Below, piece by piece: positions 11,229 through 24,045 of a DNA stretch of 64,000 nt (the first letter of the stretch is position 1; each line of letters opens with the position of its first letter). The position numbers and the translations under genes are program-made. The notes under the pieces are model-generated. The model was not told where the DNA came from. It worked only from the letters and a program-made list of their open reading frames with translations, and searched no databases. Origin of the DNA: Nemertoderma westbladi (Eukaryota > Xenacoelomorpha > Nemertodermatida > Nemertodermatidae); contig JAUCBJ010008070.1 in NCBI GenBank assembly GCA_032718475.1, forward strand, positions 1 to 64,000, given 5' to 3'.

Positions 11229-12483
11229 AACCATCTATCCGACTCTGTATAACCTCCCATGGAGCACCCAGTCCCCGGAACCATCTATCCAACTCTGTAT
11301 GACTTCCCATGGACCTCCCGGTACAATATCCGGCGGGCCCTGGGAGGTCATTCAGAGGTGGGTAGTTGTCGCAGCAAATAATACCATTTACCCAATATTG
11401 TAGTTGTAGGCGGTGGTGTTTACTGAGTAATCAGGTTGGAGATGCAGCAACATCTCTTTCCATCTTATTTCACCTCCGCCGCCACAACACCTCCGCCGCC
11501 ACAACACCTCAACTGCCACCACACCTCAAACGCCACAACACCTCCACCGCCACAACACCCCGTCCCACCACCTTCTATATGACACCAGTAGACTAATATT
11601 TACTTGTGATCTCTATTACTGTATGACGTACTTAATTGTTCGGTATGATGTCATGTTCTGGAATTTCATTCATAACAATTATTTATGGATCGCTATTGAT
11701 AGATACCTTGCTGCGGCATGTTGTATGTGAACTTTCTCACTAAATGTAAAAAAAATGTTTTTTTAATAAGTGAAATATTCAGTGATACCTTCTCACTAAA
11801 TATGTATTATTTAGTTACACTTTCTCACTAAATATGTATTATTTAGTTACACTTTCTCACTAAATATGTATTATTTAGTTACACTTTCTCACTAAATATG
11901 TATTATTTAGTTACACTTTCTCACTAAATATGTATTATTTAGTTACACTTTCTCACTAAATATGAATTATTTAGTTACACTTTCTCACTAAATATGTATT
12001 ATTTAGATACACTTTCTGTAACTAATAAGTATTATTTAGATACACTTTCTCATTAAATATGTATTATTTAGATACACTTTCTCACTAAATATGTATTATT
12101 TAGTTACACTTTCTCATTAAATATGTATTATTTAGATACACTTTCTCATTAAATATGTATTATTTAGATACACTTTCTCACTAAATATGTATTATTTAGT
12201 TACACTTTCTCATTAAATATGTATTATTTAGATACACTTTCTCATTAAATATGTATTATTTAGATACACTTTCTCACTAAATATGTATTATTTAGTTACA
12301 CTTTCTCATTAAATATGTATTATTTAGTTACACTTTCTCATTAAATATGTATTATTTAGATACACTTTCTCACTAAATATGTATTATTTAGATACACTTT
12401 CTCACTAAATATGTATTATTTAGATACACTTTCTCACTAAATATGTATTATTTAGATACACTTTCTCACTAAATATGTATTAG
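11229..12483. repeat. Composite satellite module 2 (short)
   Basis: This module has two 50-bp units (11229-~11325), one spacer (~11326-11785) and about 22 copies of the 32-bp unit (~11786-12483). The 32-bp block is distinguished by frequent CTTTCTCATTAAATATG variants that also appear at the end of the module 3 array, linking the two. Confidence 0.9.
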
Positions 12484-15400
12484 AACCATATATCCGACTC
12501 TGTATAACCTCCCATGGAGCACCCAATCCCCGGAACCATCTACCCGACTCTTTATAACCTCCCATGGACCACGCGGTCCCTGGTACCATCTATCCGACTC
12601 GGTATAACCTCCCATAGACCACCCAGTCCCCGGAACCATCTACCCGACTCTGTTTAACCTCCCATGGACTACCCAGTCCCCGGAACGATCTATCCGACTC
12701 TGTGTAACCTCCCATGGGCCACCCGGTCCCTGGAACTGGAACCATCTACCCGACTCTGTATAACCACCCGGTCCCCGGAACCATCTATCCGACTCTGTAT
12801 AACCTCCCATGGACCACCTGGTCCCCGGAACCATCTATCTGATTCTGTATAACCTCCCATGGGCCACCCAATCCCCGAAACCATATATCCGACTCTGTAT
12901 AACCTCCCATGGGCCACCCGGTCCTTGGAACTGGAACCATCTATCCGACTCTGTATTACCCTCCCATGGACCACCCAGTCCCCAGAACCATCTATCCGAC
13001 TATGTATAATTGTATAACCTCCCATCGTGGCCTCCTGGTCCCCTGAACCATCTATCCGACTCTGTATAATCTTGCATGGTCCACCCTGTCGTCCGGAACC
13101 ATCTATCCGACTCTGTATGACTTCCCATGGGCCACCCGGTCCCCGGAACTGGAACCATCTATCCGACTCTGTATTACCCTCCCATGGACCACCCAGTCCC
13201 CGGAACCATCTATCCGACTATGTATAATTGTATAACCTCCCATTGTGGCCTCCTGGTCCCCTGAACCATCTATCCGACTCTGTATAATCTTGCTTGGTCC
13301 ACCCTGTCGTCCGGAACCATCTATCCGACTCTGTATGACTTCCCATGGGCCACCCGGTCCCCGGAACTGGAACCATCTATCCGACTCTGTATTACCCTCA
13401 CATGGACCACCCAATCCCCGAAACCATCTACCCGACTCTGTATAACCTCCCATGGGCCACCCGGTCCCTGGAACTGGAACCATCTATCCGACTCTGTATT
13501 ACCCTCCCATGGACCACCCAGTCCCCGGAACCATCTATCCGACTATGTTTAATTGTATAACCTCCCATTGTGGCCTCCTGGTCCCCTGAACCATTTATCC
13601 GACTCTGTATAATCTTGCATGGACCACCCGGTCGTCCGGAACCATCTATCCGACTCTGTATGACTTCCCATGGACCTTCCGGTACATTATCCGGCGGGCC
13701 CTGGGAGGTCATTCAGAGGTGGGTAGTTGTCGCAGCAAATAATACCATTTACCCAATATTGTAGTTGTAGGCGGTGGTGTTTACTGAGTAATCAGGTTGG
13801 AGATGCAGCAACATCTCTTTCCATCTTATTTCACCTCCGCCGCCACAACACCTCCACTGCCACCACACCTCAAACGCCACAACACCTCCACTGCCACCAC
13901 ACCTCAAACGCCACAACACCTCCACTGCCACCACACCTCAAACGCCACAACACCTCCACCACCACTATACCCCACCCATGCCACCACCTTCTATATGACA
14001 CCAGTAGACTATTATTTACTTGTGATCTCTATTACTGTATGACGTACTTAATTGTTCGGTATGATGTCATATTCTGGAATTTCATTCATAAAAATTATTT
14101 ATGTATCGCTATTGATAGATACCTTGCTGCGGCATGTTGTATGTGTACTTTCTCACTAAATGTAAAGAAAATGTTTTTTTATAAGTGAAATATTCAGTGA
14201 TACCTTCTCACTAAATATGTATTATTTAGTTACACTTTCTCACTAAATATGTATTATTTAGTTACACTTTCTCACTAAATATGTATTATTTAGTTACACT
14301 TTCTCACTAAATATGTATTATTTAGTTACACTTTCTCACTAAATATGTATTATTTAGTTACACTTTCTCACTAAATATGTATTATTTAGTTACACTTTCT
14401 CACTAAATATGTATTATTTAGTTACACTTTCTCACTAAATATGTATTATTTAGTTACACTTTCTCACTAAATATGTATTATTTAGATACACTTTCTCACT
14501 AAATATGCATTATTTAGTTACACTTTCTCACTAAATATGTATTATTTAGATACACTTTCTCACTAAATATGTATTATTTAGTTACACTTTCTCACTAAAT
14601 ATGTATTATTTAGTTACACTTTCTCACTAAATATGTATTATTTAGTTACACTTTCTCACTAAATATGTATTATTTAGTTACACTTTCTCACTAAATATGT
14701 ATTATTTAGTTACACTTTCTCACTAAATATGTATTATTTAGTTACACTTTCTCACTAAATATGTATTATTTAGTTACACTTTCTCACTAAATATGTATTA
14801 TTTAGTTACACTTTCTCACTAAGTATGTATTATTTAGTTACACTTTCTCACTAAATATGTATTATTTAGTTACACTTTCTCACTAAATATGTATTATTTA
14901 GTTACACTTTCTCACTAAATATGTATTATTTAGTTACACTTTCTCACTAAATATGTATTATTTAGTTACACTTTCTCACTAAATATGTATTATTTAGTTA
15001 CACTTTCTCACTAAATATGTATTATTTAGTTACACTTTCTCACTAAATATGTATTATTTAGATACACTTTCTCACTAAATATGTATTATTTAGTTACACT
15101 TTCTCACTAAATATGTATTATTTAGTTACACTTTCTCACTAAATATGTATTATTTAGATACACTTTCTCACTAAATATGTATTATTTAGTTACACTTTCT
15201 CACTAAATATGTATTATTTAGTTACACTTTCTCACTAAATATGTATTATTTAGATACACTTTCTCACTAAATATGTATTATTTAGTTACACTTTCTCACT
15301 AAATATGTATTATTTAGTTACACTTTCTCACTAAATATGTATTATTTAGTTACACTTTCTCACTAAATATGTATTATTTAGTTACACTTTCTCACTAAAT

Positions 15401-16585
15401 ATGTATTATTTAGTTACACTTTCTCACTAAATATGTATTATTTAGTTACACTTTCTCACTAAATATGTATTATTTAGTTACACTAAATATGTATTATTTA
15501 GTTACACTTTCTCACTAAATATGTATTATTTAGTTACACTTTCTCACTAAATATGTATTATTTAGTTACACTTTCTCACTAAATATGTATTATTTAGTTA
15601 CACTTTCTCACTAAATATGTATTATTTAGTTACACTTTCTCACTAAATATGTATTATTTAGATACACTTTCTCACTAAATATGTATTATTTAGTTACACT
15701 TTCTCACTAATTATGTATTATTTAGTTACACTTTCTCACTAAATATGTATTATTTAGTTACACTTTCCCACTAAATATGTATTATTTAGTTACACTTTCT
15801 CACTAAATATGCATTATTTAGTTACACTTTCTCACTAAATATGTATTATTTAGATACACTTTCTCACTAAATATGTATTATTTAGTTACACTTTCTCACT
15901 AAATATGTATTATTTAGTTACACTTTCTCACTAAATATGTATTATTTAGTTACACTTTCTCACTAAATATGTATTATTTAGTTACACTTTCTCACTAAAT
16001 ATGTATTATTTAGTTACACTTTCTCACTAAATATGTATTATTTAGTTACACTTTCTCACTAAATATGTATTATTTAGTTACACTTTCTCACTAAATATGT
16101 ATTATTTAGTTACACTTTCTCACTAAATATGTATTATTTAGTTACACTTTCTCACTAAATATGTATTATTTAGTTACACTTTCTCACTAAGTATGTATTA
16201 TTTAGTTACACTTTCTCACTAAATATGTATTATTTAGTTACACTTTCTCACTAAATATGTATTATTTAGTTACACTTTCTCACTAAATATGTATTATTTA
16301 GTTACACTTTCTCATTAAATATGTATTATTTAGATACACTTTCTCATTAAATATGTATTATTTAGATACACTTTCTCACTAAATATGTATTATTTAGTTA
16401 CACTTTCTCATTAAATATGTATTATTTAGTTACACTTTCTCATTAAATATGTATTATTTAGATACACTTTCTCACTAAATATGTATTATTTAGATACACT
16501 TTCTCACTAAATATGTATTATTTAGATACACTTTCTCACTAAATATGTATTATTTAGATACACTTTCTCACTAAATATGTATTAG
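12484..16585. repeat. Composite satellite module 3 (4102 bp)
   Basis: This module has a 50-bp block to ~13680, a spacer to ~14205 with three copies of a 34-bp CACCTCCACTGCCACCAC subrepeat, and then about 74 copies of the 32-bp unit. Module 4 repeats it at an offset of 4102 bp, and the offset falls to 4068 bp after one 34-bp subrepeat is lost. Confidence 0.95.
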
Positions 16586-19500
16586 AACCATATATCCGAC
16601 TCTGTATAACCTCCCATGGAGCACCCAATCCCCGGAACCATCTACCCGACTCTTTATAACCTCCCATGGACCACGCGGTCCCTGGTACCATCTATCCGAC
16701 TCGGTATAACCTCCCATAGACCACCCAGTCCCCGGAACCATCTACCCGACTCTGTTTAACCTCCCATGGACTACCCAGTCCCCGGAACGATCTATCCGAC
16801 TCTGTGTAACCTCCCATGGGCCACCCGGTCCCTGGAACTGGAACCATCTACCCGACTCTGTATAACCACCCGGTCCCCGGAACCATCTATCCGACTCTGT
16901 ATAACCTCCCATGGACCACCTGGTCCCCGGAACCATCTATCTGATTCTGTATAACCTCCCATGGGCCACCCAATCCCCGAAACCATATATCCGACTCTGT
17001 ATAACCTCCCATGGGCCACCCGGTCCTTGGAACTGGAACCATCTATCCGACTCTGTATTACCCTCCCATGGACCACCCAGTCCCCAGAACCATCTATCCG
17101 ACTATGTATAATTGTATAACCTCCCATCGTGGCCTCCTGGTCCCCTGAACCATCTATCCGACTCTGTATAATCTTGCATGGTCCACCCTGTCGTCCGGAA
17201 CCATCTATCCGACTCTGTATGACTTCCCATGGGCCACCCGGTCCCCGGAACTGGAACCATCTATCCGACTCTGTATTACCCTCCCATGGACCACCCAGTC
17301 CCCGGAACCATCTATCCGACTATGTATAATTGTATAACCTCCCATTGTGGCCTCCTGGTCCCCTGAACCATCTATCCGACTCTGTATAATCTTGCTTGGT
17401 CCACCCTGTCGTCCGGAACCATCTATCCGACTCTGTATGACTTCCCATGGGCCACCCGGTCCCCGGAACTGGAACCATCTATCCGACTCTGTATTACCCT
17501 CACATGGACCACCCAATCCCCGAAACCATCTACCCGACTCTGTATAACCTCCCATGGGCCACCCGGTCCCTGGAACTGGAACCATCTATCCGACTCTGTA
17601 TTACCCTCCCATGGACCACCCAGTCCCCGGAACCATCTATCCGACTATGTTTAATTGTATAACCTCCCATTGTGGCCTCCTGGTCCCCTGAACCATTTAT
17701 CCGACTCTGTATAATCTTGCATGGACCACCCGGTCGTCCGGAACCATCTATCCGACTCTGTATGACTTCCCATGGACCTTCCGGTACATTATCCGGCGGG
17801 CCCTGGGAGGTCATTCAGAGGTGGGTAGTTGTCGCAGCAAATAATACCATTTACCCAATATTGTAGTTGTAGGCGGTGGTGTTTACTGAGTAATCAGGTT
17901 GGAGATGCAGCAACATCTCTTTCCATCTTATTTCACCTCCGCCGCCACAACACCTCCACTGCCACCACACCTCAAACGCCACAACACCTCCACTGCCACC
18001 ACACCTCAAACGCCACAACACCTCCACCACCACTATACCCCACCCATGCCACCACCTTCTATATGACACCAGTAGACTATTATTTACTTGTGATCTCTAT
18101 TACTGTATGACGTACTTAATTGTTCGGTATGATGTCATATTCTGGAATTTCATTCATAAAAATTATTTATGTATCGCTATTGATAGATACCTTGCTGCGG
18201 CATGTTGTATGTGTACTTTCTCACTAAATGTAAAGAAAATGTTTTTTTATAAGTGAAATATTCAGTGATACCTTCTCACTAAATATGTATTATTTAGTTA
18301 CACTTTCTCACTAAATATGTATTATTTAGTTACACTTTCTCACTAAATATGTATTATTTAGTTACACTTTCTCACTAAATATGTATTATTTAGTTACACT
18401 TTCTCACTAAATATGTATTATTTAGTTACACTTTCTCACTAAATATGTATTATTTAGTTACACTTTCTCACTAAATATGTATTATTTAGTTACACTTTCT
18501 CACTAAATATGTATTATTTAGTTACACTTTCTCACTAAATATGTATTATTTAGATACACTTTCTCACTAAATATGCATTATTTAGTTACACTTTCTCACT
18601 AAATATGTATTATTTAGATACACTTTCTCACTAAATATGTATTATTTAGTTACACTTTCTCACTAAATATGTATTATTTAGTTACACTTTCTCACTAAAT
18701 ATGTATTATTTAGTTACACTTTCTCACTAAATATGTATTATTTAGTTACACTTTCTCACTAAATATGTATTATTTAGTTACACTTTCTCACTAAATATGT
18801 ATTATTTAGTTACACTTTCTCACTAAATATGTATTATTTAGTTACACTTTCTCACTAAATATGTATTATTTAGTTACACTTTCTCACTAAGTATGTATTA
18901 TTTAGTTACACTTTCTCACTAAATATGTATTATTTAGTTACACTTTCTCACTAAATATGTATTATTTAGTTACACTTTCTCACTAAATATGTATTATTTA
19001 GTTACACTTTCTCACTAAATATGTATTATTTAGTTACACTTTCTCACTAAATATGTATTATTTAGTTACACTTTCTCACTAAATATGTATTATTTAGTTA
19101 CACTTTCTCACTAAATATGTATTATTTAGATACACTTTCTCACTAAATATGTATTATTTAGTTACACTTTCTCACTAAATATGTATTATTTAGTTACACT
19201 TTCTCACTAAATATGTATTATTTAGATACACTTTCTCACTAAATATGTATTATTTAGTTACACTTTCTCACTAAATATGTATTATTTAGTTACACTTTCT
19301 CACTAAATATGTATTATTTAGATACACTTTCTCACTAAATATGTATTATTTAGTTACACTTTCTCACTAAATATGTATTATTTAGTTACACTTTCTCACT
19401 AAATATGTATTATTTAGTTACACTTTCTCACTAAATATGTATTATTTAGTTACACTTTCTCACTAAATATGTATTATTTAGTTACACTTTCTCACTAAAT

Positions 19501-20656
19501 ATGTATTATTTAGTTACACTTTCTCACTAAATATGTATTATTTAGTTACACTAAATATGTATTATTTAGTTACACTTTCTCACTAAATATGTATTATTTA
19601 GTTACACTTTCTCACTAAATATGTATTATTTAGTTACACTTTCTCACTAAATATGTATTATTTAGTTACACTTTCTCACTAAATATGTATTATTTAGTTA
19701 CACTTTCTCACTAAATATGTATTATTTAGATACACTTTCTCACTAAATATGTATTATTTAGTTACACTTTCTCACTAATTATGTATTATTTAGTTACACT
19801 TTCTCACTAAATATGTATTATTTAGTTACACTTTCCCACTAAATATGTATTATTTAGTTACACTTTCTCACTAAATATGCATTATTTAGTTACACTTTCT
19901 CACTAAATATGTATTATTTAGATACACTTTCTCACTAAATATGTATTATTTAGTTACACTTTCTCACTAAATATGTATTATTTAGTTACACTTTCTCACT
20001 AAATATGTATTATTTAGTTACACTTTCTCACTAAATATGTATTATTTAGTTACACTTTCTCACTAAATATGTATTATTTAGTTACACTTTCTCACTAAAT
20101 ATGTATTATTTAGTTACACTTTCTCACTAAATATGTATTATTTAGTTACACTTTCTCACTAAATATGTATTATTTAGTTACACTTTCTCACTAAATATGT
20201 ATTATTTAGTTACACTTTCTCACTAAGTATGTATTATTTAGTTACACTTTCTCACTAAATATGTATTATTTAGTTACACTTTCTCACTAAATATGTATTA
20301 TTTAGTTACACTTTCTCACTAAATATGTATTATTTAGTTACACTTTCTCACTAAATATGTATTATTTAGTTACACTTTCTCACTAAATATGTATTATTTA
20401 GTTACACTTTCTCACTAAATATGTATTATTTAGTTACACTTTCTCACTAAATATGTATTATTTAGATACACTTTCTCACTAAATATGTATTATTTAGTTA
20501 CACTTTCTCACTAAATATGTATTATTTAGTTACACTTTCTCACTAAATATGTATTATTTAGTTACACTTTCTCACTAAATATGTATTATTTAGTTACACT
20601 TTCTCACTAAATATGTATTATTTAGTTACACTTTCTCACTAAATATGTATTATTTA
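16586..20656. repeat. Composite satellite module 4, near-identical to module 3
   Basis: The order and variants match module 3, including rare ones such as CCTGGTACC, a truncated TTACACTAAATATG unit, AATTATG and CTTTCCCACT. The clear structural difference is two rather than three 34-bp spacer subrepeats; the 3' end of the 32-bp block also differs. The array runs to within ~21 bp of the ESCO-like acceptor. Confidence 0.95.
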
Positions 20657-20677
20657 CTTTCTCATTATTTATTTCAG

Positions 20678-20810
20678 GTCAAACTTCCTTTATGGGATGT
20701 ACTTGGAGAAAAGTCAACTTGCTTTTTCTGATCCCACAAACGACGGAAAGTGTTTCGCTTCTTTCTATTCATCTACTAACGAATTCCTGGTCTACAAATA
20801 TTTCTTGTGA
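20678..20810 (+). CDS. ESCO1/ESCO2-like N-acetyltransferase, last exon
   Basis: The acceptor is ...TTTATTTCAG at 20677. The exon completes an Arg codon split across the intron, then encodes 43 residues and a TGA at 20808-20810. It shows S-N-F-L-Y-G, then LAFSDPTNDGKCFA and EFLVYKYFL. The FSDPT-DGK-FA and FLVY blocks are the hallmark C-terminus of ESCO cohesin acetyltransferases, where they form part of the substrate and acetyl-CoA pocket. The frame joins exactly with 4875-5026, so the two exons belong to one gene despite the 15.65 kb intron. A short 3' UTR with AATAAA follows. Confidence 0.9.
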
Positions 20811-20890
20811 CCAATGGATCCTGTATAGTATAACCAGTTACTATGGTTACTATAACCTATAAATGCCGTTATTGATTCTGGACCCGGTAA

Positions 20891-20896
20891 AATAAA
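20891..20896 (+). terminator. Poly(A) signal AATAAA of the ESCO-like gene
   Basis: A canonical AATAAA lies 81 nt after the TGA. No closer canonical signal is seen. The cleavage site is presumably 10-30 nt downstream. Confidence 0.6.
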
Positions 20897-21929
20897 TTGT
20901 GGCAATTATAACTTTTATATATAACTTTAATTATTACGAACCATTTTATCGCTCTCAGTTTCTCATTACTATCATTGTTTACATTTTTATTTTCATATAT
21001 ACAATTTAATGTATTTATGTCAATTCTGTGTTTAATAGATCGCAGTTAATTGGTCTTAATTGTGTCAATATTTATAAATATTTAATTTATTGATATTATT
21101 GTAGTTATTATATGGGGTTAAATTACAATATACTGTTAATACATATAACCAAACCAATTTTTTGTTTTTTATCCGATTGGCGGTAATAGATATACAGGGG
21201 ACATTCCTTGTGGAATTAACTTGACAGGAATTTGAAATACGTCTAGATATTTTATGTTAAAATTACAAGCATTTCCTCTAACCTCGATAAGGATATTGAA
21301 AAATAGCTTGTAAAATGATCATTGACTTCTGTCCAACATTCTGTAGCAACACCAAAGACAGTCAGAACATGTTAGGGACCTTTGTGCAACAGAACTATAA
21401 GTTAAAGCCAGCAGCTACCGTCATACCAGGGGCTTCTGGCCGTGTGTGTGTACTGTGAGTCGCAATCCATTATTATTGGCTTCCGAAACACAAACAGGAA
21501 ACCTGAAGTACGTTGATTTCCATATTTTACAAAACTTTCCCACCTTTTTCGGTTGGGTATTGATATTCCCATTTTCAGATTTTTTCCAAATTTATTATAT
21601 ACTTTTTTGGGGGCGTAACGCAACATATAGGGTAGACCACAACTATACTACAACCATTTGGAATGGATGTAATAGAGCAATGGAGAATACACAATACATT
21701 CTAGAACTTTATTGTTTCTAAGTGATTGCTTGCCTTGCAGCGTTCCGACCTATATGCCGCAACGCTGCGAAGTTGTACTTTGTAGCGTTACGAAGATTTC
21801 ATCAGAACTCTGATAAGTAATAAAGTTGACCCGCAATTGGAAAGAATGACCTCCAGCGCAATGTGGTCGCAAATGAAATAAAGTATTGTTTATTGTTTTG
21901 TTTCGAAAACACCGCCATACTAACCTGTT
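20897..21929. other. Intergenic, unique-looking AT-rich sequence
   Basis: This lies between the ESCO-like 3' end and the LINE nest. Small ORFs on both strands (for example 21446-21721) have no recognisable motif and are probably chance. I see no RNA gene or element ends. Confidence 0.4.
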
Positions 21930-21952
21930 CCTTTCCCTTGCTACTACTACTA

Positions 21953-22490
21953 CTAGGACGAGCGAACTCGGTTAGTGGAAATGAGATCCTTCCAGGCTTC
22001 CCGATTCTCCATAGTTGTCGCAATTTCGTTTCTCCCAAGTTCAGTATCCCTTTCAAGTTGATCTATATATGTTATAGCCGGTCGTCCACGACTACGTTTT
22101 CCATGAGTTGGTTGACAGAAAAGTAGATCTGGTATGACCTCGTCTTTACTTCGCCAGCAGTGCCCACTGAATCTTAATCTGCGTTCACGGAGGGTGGTTG
22201 ATACAGGTGGTATAGTACCATAGAGCTCGGCGTTTGTCATGTGTTGTCTCCAGCTGATGTTTAGGGCTGCCCTTAGTAGTCTTGTGTAGCAACCATCAAT
22301 TGGTTGTTCAAGTGATTTAGTCAGTGTCTAGGTCTCACCTCCGTATAAAAATACACTTTCCACTGTGGCTCGAAACAACTTAGTCTTCAGGTGCCTGGAG
22401 AGATCTGATTTCCAGATGGTATTCATTTTTGATAGAGCTAGCCAAGCCTTTGCTTTCCTAAATGTCCTTTTTGCTACTCTCTATCCATGA
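21953..22490 (-). pseudogene. RTE-like LINE ORF, C-terminal part
   Basis: The minus strand encodes the C-terminal domain after the RT: RRLRFSGHCWRSKDE, then QPTHGKRSRGRPAITYID, ending near VRSS. Between ~22240 and 22490 the frame is interrupted by stops and frameshifts, so this is a decayed copy. A related fragment in the opposite orientation lies at 26270-26555. Confidence 0.8.
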
Positions 22491-23053
22491 TCAAAGTTTA
22501 TTATTATCAATGGTTGTCAAGTTTCCATCAACATTAAAGGTCATGAATTCGGTCTTGGTAGCATTTATATGCAATCCAACCTCCTTAGGAGCCCTCTCCA
22601 CTTTATTTAGTAGAAGCTGTGCATCTGCTAGCGTATTAGAGAGCAGGGCGATGTAATCCGCAAAGTCGGTGTCTGTGACTGTAGTTGCCGGATATCTACT
22701 ACTTCTGCGCTCTTGAAGTGTGAATCCCAGATCTTCACCCTTTGTGGCCGTCCTCATTGCGTAATCCAGCACAATTACAAATAGTAATGGTGCTAATGTG
22801 TCACCTTGCAGTAGTACGCCAGCCAGGATTGAGAAAAACTCAGATTCACCATCTGGTGAGAGTACCTGCGCTTCTGTGTCACAATATAGCAAACCAATGC
22901 CAGCAACAATTACTTCTGGTATTCCATATGCTCTTAGGATTTCAAGCATTTACCTCTATGGATGGAGTCGAATGCCTTCTTGAAGTCCACAAAAGTCATG
23001 ACTGCGGGAAGATTCTTTGACTTAATTCCTTCAATCAGTCTCCGTAGTGCAAG
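22491..23053 (-). pseudogene. RTE-like LINE reverse transcriptase core, inactivated
   Basis: The minus strand reads motif A VDFKKAFDSIHRG near 22960-23000 and motif B in degraded form (GVLLQGDTLAPLLF). Motif C is FADY where FADD is expected, so a catalytic Asp is replaced by Tyr. A frameshift separates motif A from the following ORF (22491-22949). The right edge is cut by the hammerhead-element array, whose TSD TAGTGCAAG is the local LINE sequence. Confidence 0.85.
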
Positions 23054-23209
23054 AAAAAATAAAAAAAAAAAGTTATTTTCGGTAAAATAAACTTATCCTT
23101 CGAGGTTAATACAGCTTGCCAACACATTGTTACTATCAATAATCAAAAATCAGGGGCTAATAAAATGGCAGCTGTCTTTGAAATTAATACTCCATATCTC
23201 AAGAACCTG

Positions 23210-23262
23210 TGGCCTCGTGGTTGTAGTCTCGGCTTCCGCCTCGAGGTCCCAGGTTCGAATCC
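23210..23262 (+). promoter_or_regulatory. tRNA-like Pol III A and B boxes, unit 1
   Basis: TGGCCTCGTGG (23210-23220) is close to the A-box consensus. GGTTCGAATCC (23252-23262) is a perfect B box, 31 bp further on. The spacing suits an internal Pol III promoter. Acceptor and T stems are poor, so this is tRNA-derived rather than a tRNA gene. Confidence 0.7.
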
Positions 23263-23265
23263 GAC

Positions 23266-23308
23266 ACCACGCTGATGAGACCCAGTAAGGTCGAAACGCG
23301 TACGTGGT
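23266..23308 (+). ncRNA. Type I hammerhead ribozyme, unit 1
   Basis: Stem I is ACCACG (23266-23271) pairing with CGTGGT (23303-23308). CTGATGA follows, then stem II GACC/GGTC with loop CAGTAA, then GAAA, then a 2-bp stem III (AC-GC-GT) and the cleavage triplet GTA, cut after 23302. All core nucleotides are present. Stem III contains the palindrome ACGCGT, which would favour cleavage as a dimer. Confidence 0.9.
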
Positions 23309-23628
23309 TTGGAGAGATATGAGATATTAATTTCAAGAAAAATTACGCGATTCCTAAATTTGTACACTACCCGGTTAAAAAGTACGCATGTGATGGGATT
23401 AGTCCTACAATTGCGCCAATAAAAAAAAAAAGATAAGTTATTTTCGGTAAAATAAACTTATCCTTCGAGGTTAAGACCCCTAGATCCCTTCTTATAATAA
23501 AATGTATAATAACAAACACCTCGAAAAATACAGCTTGCCAACACATTGTTACTATCAATAATCAAAAATCAGGGGCTAATAAAATGGCAGCTGTCTTTAA
23601 AATTAATACTCCATATCTCAAGAACCTG

Positions 23629-23681
23629 TGGCCTCGTGGTTGTAGTCTCGGCTTCCGCCTCGAGGTCCCAGGTTCGAATCC
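23629..23681 (+). promoter_or_regulatory. tRNA-like Pol III A and B boxes, unit 2
   Basis: The motifs are identical to unit 1: A box at 23629-23639 and B box at 23671-23681. Confidence 0.7.
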
Positions 23682-23684
23682 GAC

Positions 23685-23727
23685 ACCACGCTGATGAGAC
23701 CCAGTAAGGTCGAAACGCGTACGTGGT
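23685..23727 (+). ncRNA. Type I hammerhead ribozyme, unit 2
   Basis: The 43-nt core is identical to unit 1. Predicted cleavage is after 23721, which would release a 419-nt monomer from the unit 1 site. Confidence 0.9.
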
Positions 23728-24045
23728 TTGGAGAGATATGAGATATTAATTTCAAGAAAAATTACGCGATTCCTAAATTTGTACACTACCCGGTTAAAAA
23801 GTACGCATGTGATGGGATTAGTCCTACAATTGCGCCAATAAAAAAAAAGATAAGTTATTTTCGGTAAAATAAACTTATCCTTCGAGGTTAAGACCCCTAG
23901 ATCCCTTCTTATAATAAAATGTATAATAACAAACACCTCGAAAAATACAGCTTGCCAACACATTGTTACTATCAATAATCAAAAATCAGGGGCTAATAAA
24001 ATGGCAGCTGTCTTTGAAATTAATACTCCATATCTCAAGAACCTG

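Larger units (their letters stand above)
5331..20656. repeat. Composite satellite filling the ESCO-like intron
   Basis: Four modules in tandem each consist of a 50-bp array, then a ~450-bp spacer, then a 32-bp array. The 32-bp to 50-bp transition (TATGTATTAGAACCAT) is the same at ~5400, 11228, 12483 and 16585, so the composite duplicated as a unit. A remnant 32-bp block (5331-5400, two copies) precedes module 1. Modules 3 and 4 are nearly identical. No protein-coding content is credible here; the ORFs are repeat artefacts. Confidence 0.95.

Noticed and set aside
5401-17866. Many 60-150 codon ORFs on both strands
   Set aside because: They fall in the 50-bp satellite or its spacer and recur in each module.
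21446-21721. 91-codon + strand ORF as a host gene
   Set aside because: There is no recognisable motif, no splice context, and an overlapping antisense ORF of similar size.
23209-23270. Genuine tRNA gene
   Set aside because: The A and B boxes are good, but the T stem pairs only about two bases and the acceptor stem is short. It is repeated inside a mobile element.
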